Assembly (NCBI GenBank): GCA_017308255.1
Contig: JAFKFN010000013.1
Location: forward strand, 39,278 to 103,277
Direction of reading: 5' to 3'
DNA: 64,000 nucleotides
Source of the DNA: Altererythrobacter sp.
Lineage (GTDB): Bacteria; Pseudomonadota; Alphaproteobacteria; Sphingomonadales; Sphingomonadaceae
Under the pieces are notes generated by a model, which saw only the letters and a list, made by a program, of their open reading frames with translations, was not told the origin of the DNA and made no database searches. Below, one piece after another: positions 62,486 through 64,000 of the stretch; within the stretch, counting starts at the first letter, position 1; each line of letters begins with the position of its first letter. A program made the position numbers and the translations under genes.

Positions 62486-63397
62486 ATGTTTGACCTCACC
62501 AACCCCATTTATCACGATGCCGAAAAGGCCCGCGAACATCTCGAAAGCCTTCACTGGCCGGTCGGCCCGATCTGCCCCAAGTGCGGCGAGCATGAGAACG
62601 TCACCCGCCTGAAGGGTAAGAGCACTCGCCCCGGCGTTGTCATGTGCAACTCCTGCCGCAAGCCCTTCACGGTCACTGTCGGCACGATCTTCGAGCGGAC
62701 CAAGATCGGCCTTCATAAGTGGCTTCTCGGCTTCCGTCTCATGGCGGGCAGCAAGAAGGGTATCAGCGCCCATCAACTGCACCGCTCGCTCGGCATCACT
62801 TACAAGAGCGCCTGGTTCATGGCGCACCGCATTCGCGAGGCCATGAACCTGCCCGCCGAAGGACCGCTTGGCGGCCCTGACGGAACGGTTGAAGCCGACG
62901 AAACCTACGTTGGCGGCAAGGCCCGCAATCGCGCCACCCGCAAGCCCGCGAAGAAGAAGGCCGTTGTCGCCCTTGTCGAGCGCGACGGTCGCGCCCGTTC
63001 GTTCCACGTCGCCAACGTGAACGCCAAGGACGTTCGCGCCCTAGTGGTTACTCACATTGACCGCGCCAGCGCGCTCCTGACCGACGAGAGCCCAATCTAC
63101 ACCAAGATGGGCCGCGAGTTCAGCTACCACGGCTCGGTCAATCACTCCGCTGGCGAGTATGTCCGCGGCGTTTTCCACCATACGAACACCGCCGAGAACT
63201 TCTTCAGCATCTTCAAGCGCGGCGTCATTGGCACGTATCACCACATGAGCGAGGCCCACTTGGGCCGCTACTGCGCCGAGTTCGACTTCCGCTACAACAC
63301 CCGCAATCTGACCGATGCGGAGCGCACCGACGAGGCTTTGAATGGTGCGCGCGGGAAGCGCCTCACCTACCGGCAACCTGCTAGCCTCGCCGCCTAA
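62486..63397 (+). CDS. IS1595 family transposase (ISXO2-like)
   Basis: A 303-residue transposase: an N-terminal zinc ribbon (C30-C33 in CPKC, C54-C57 in CNSC) followed by the ISXO2-like catalytic domain with D138 in VEADETYVGG, D200 in LLTDESPIY and N234/E237 in HHTNTAENFFSIFKRG. AAGGAAG precedes the ATG. The gene looks intact, so the element may still be mobile. Confidence 0.95.
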   Translation: MFDLTNPIYHDAEKAREHLESLHWPVGPICPKCGEHENVTRLKGKSTRPGVVMCNSCRKPFTVTVGTIFERTKIGLHKWLLGFRLMAGSKKGISAHQLHRSLGITYKSAWFMAHRIREAMNLPAEGPLGGPDGTVEADETYVGGKARNRATRKPAKKKAVVALVERDGRARSFHVANVNAKDVRALVVTHIDRASALLTDESPIYTKMGREFSYHGSVNHSAGEYVRGVFHHTNTAENFFSIFKRGVIGTYHHMSEAHLGRYCAEFDFRYNTRNLTDAERTDEALNGARGKRLTYRQPASLAA

Positions 63398-63588
63398 GCT
63401 GGCGAAGATACCCCGTCAGATAGGCGAGCGCCGCAAGCGGTGGACGCGGGGGCGATAGCGCCCTCGCACATCGCTTCGCGAACGGCAGACTCCGCAACAT
63501 CGCGCGAGGGTGCTACAACCTCGAATGAGTAGCGGGACTCGCCAACAGTATAAGCAAACGACCAGCAGCGCTCAGAGGGGGTATTCAT
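63394..63588 (-). CDS. Small hypothetical passenger protein of the IS1595 element
   Basis: A 64-residue ORF running opposite to the transposase and overlapping its last codon. It reads SFAYTVGESRYSFEVVAPSRDVAESAVREAM, which has the look of a small alpha/beta protein rather than a chance frame, and AAGGA lies upstream of ATG 63588. A TTG at 63594 is also in frame. It shares its start region with the divergent DUF1508 ORF, so one of the two may not be translated. No family recognised. Confidence 0.45.
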   Translation of the reverse strand: MNTPSERCWSFAYTVGESRYSFEVVAPSRDVAESAVREAMCEGAIAPASTACGARLSDGVSSPA

Positions 63589-63799
63589 AGCCAATCGTCC
63601 TTATCCGTCGTTCCTGATCTACATCGACAATCGCGGTGAGTTTCGCTGGAAACTTCAAGCTTCCAACACAAAAGTCATCGCAGACAGCGGCGAGGGCTAC
63701 AAAAGCCTCGGCGACTGCGAGCATGGCATCTCGTTAGTCCAGCAGTCGGGCGACTACCCGATCTGGGAGGAGGAGCAGGTAGCGAAGCGGCGGCGCTAA
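63587..63799 (+). CDS. DUF1508 (YegP-like) small protein with an ATA in the start position
   Basis: A 70-residue ORF: ANRPYPSFLIYIDNRGEFRW, ASNTKVIADSGEGYKSLGDC, EHGISLVQQS. This matches the DUF1508/YegP pattern of (F/Y)xIYxDxxGEFRWxLxAxNxxVIADSGEGYxS. AGAGGGGG lies seven nt before codon 63587, where homologues would have ATG, but the codon here is ATA. The next in-frame start-like codon is CTG 63614. So this is either a rare ATA start, or a gene silenced by one base change. It is probably carried by the IS1595 element. Confidence 0.6.
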   Translation: MANRPYPSFLIYIDNRGEFRWKLQASNTKVIADSGEGYKSLGDCEHGISLVQQSGDYPIWEEEQVAKRRR

Positions 63800-63912
63800 C
63801 GCCGCTTTTCGCCCTTCTTTAGCTTCTCATGCGGCTTGTGCGGCATCGCCATGAGGTGGTCCCGCCTTCTTGGACGGTTTGGCGGCTGAGTTAAGCTAAT
63901 CCCGGTTGTCGT

Positions 63913-63999
63913 TCATGCCGCCTGTTTGATCATCAGATCATGGGGGGCATGCCCCCCATGATCTGATTGCCCCATCCGCCGATAGGCCTCAACCGGGGT
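63913..63999 (-). CDS. C-terminal fragment of a probable transposase/integrase
   Basis: On the minus strand the frame from the window edge reads TPVEAYRRMGQSDHGGHAPH then DLMIKQAA and a TGA at 63913-63915. A TPxEAY-type motif close to the end is usual in rve-type integrases of insertion sequences. Only 28 residues are inside the window, so the family cannot be fixed. The palindrome at 63932-63967 is inside this frame. Confidence 0.4.
   Translation of the reverse strand, partial: TPVEAYRRMGQSDHGGHAPHDLMIKQAA
63932..63967. repeat. 36-bp perfect palindrome
   Basis: Positions 63932-63949 (ATCAGATCATGGGGGGCA) are followed immediately by their exact reverse complement at 63950-63967, with no spacer. 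It lies in the tail of the transposase-like ORF near the window edge. It might be real, or a fold-back artefact of assembly. Confidence 0.9.
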
Positions 64000-64000
64000 T

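Larger units (their letters stand above)
62451..63851 (+). mobile_element. IS1595-family insertion sequence with passenger ORFs (approximate limits)
   Basis: The left edge is placed near 62451, where TonB-like coding stops and sequence GGGTTGGCATAAGGGTTTCC begins. The right edge is uncertain; I could not find a matching inverted end and the next element appears to begin near 63852. The element carries a complete ISXO2-like transposase, a small minus-strand ORF and a DUF1508 ORF. Passenger genes are common in this IS family. Confidence 0.65.
63852..64000. mobile_element. Possible end of a second insertion sequence, cut by window edge
   Basis: From about 63852 (TGAGGTGGTCCCGCCTTC) the sequence changes character and leads into the 3' end of a minus-strand ORF that reads like a transposase tail. 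The TG-starting end would suit an IS3-like element, but no second end or direct repeat can be seen inside the window. Confidence 0.35.

Overview
The window is GC-rich, densely coding alphaproteobacterial chromosome. Gene order and content (a complete dcw cluster followed by an SPOR/TPR gene, a YbjN-like gene and proC; a PEPxxWA-CTERM protein; the cobA-DUF2849-cysI-DUF934-cysH cluster) point to Sphingomonadales, probably a Novosphingobium-like genus. This placement comes from reading the proteins, not from a search.

Layout. 1-2357: 3' part of rarA and two small genes, then tRNA-Thr(TGT). 2439-20837: a large iron island. It holds an IroE/Fes-type siderophore esterase with a cytochrome b561, a FepB-like binding protein with a YncE-like beta-propeller, a FecCD permease with its ATPase, an M20 hippurate-hydrolase-like amidohydrolase, and a tightly coupled six-gene enterobactin-type operon (entC-entE-isochorismatase-aryl carrier protein-entF-entA, minus strand). 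A Fur-box-like site precedes entC, and an OmpR/EnvZ-type two-component pair is divergent from it. The four enzyme activities and both carrier/NRPS functions of 2,3-dihydroxybenzoyl-serine trilactone synthesis are present; EntB is split into two genes. No EntD, MbtH, exporter or TonB-dependent receptor is in view. 20975-30443: a PEP-CTERM protein, queF, a membrane protein, sseA, metC, an MscS channel and the sulfate-assimilation operon. 30510-38132 (mostly minus): EF-hand protein, epimerase, proB, obgE, tRNA-Ala(CGC), lipoprotein, Bax-inhibitor-1 protein, proC, YbjN-like protein. 38278-58721 (minus): SPOR/TPR protein and the whole dcw cluster mraZ-rsmH-ftsL-ftsI-murE-murF-mraY-murD-ftsW-murG-murC-murB-ddl-ftsQ-ftsA-ftsZ. 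Nearly every gene junction there overlaps by 1 or 4 nt; the clear break is murG/murC, which carries a dispersed repeat and a perfect 17-nt-arm hairpin over the murC start. 58994-62172: two membrane-associated unknowns, cysteine synthase, an adrenodoxin-type ferredoxin and an AlkA-like glycosylase.

62205-64000 is a mobile-element pile-up. An IS1595-family element lies in what remains of a TonB-C-terminal-domain gene, carries two tiny passenger ORFs, and is followed by the end of a second element containing a 36-bp perfect palindrome.

How the parts fit: chorismate would be converted by EntC, the isochorismatase and EntA to 2,3-DHB, activated by EntE, loaded on the free aryl carrier protein and condensed with serine by EntF. 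Return of the ferric complex would use the FepB-like protein, FecCD and the ATPase; release would use the esterase, perhaps with b561-mediated reduction. The M20 enzyme, whose family cleaves N-benzoyl-amino acids, is well suited to split DHB-serine for reuse. That last step is a hypothesis from family chemistry and gene neighbourhood. Several GC-rich inverted-repeat elements sit in intergenic gaps at 6761, 9996, 33153 and 34425.
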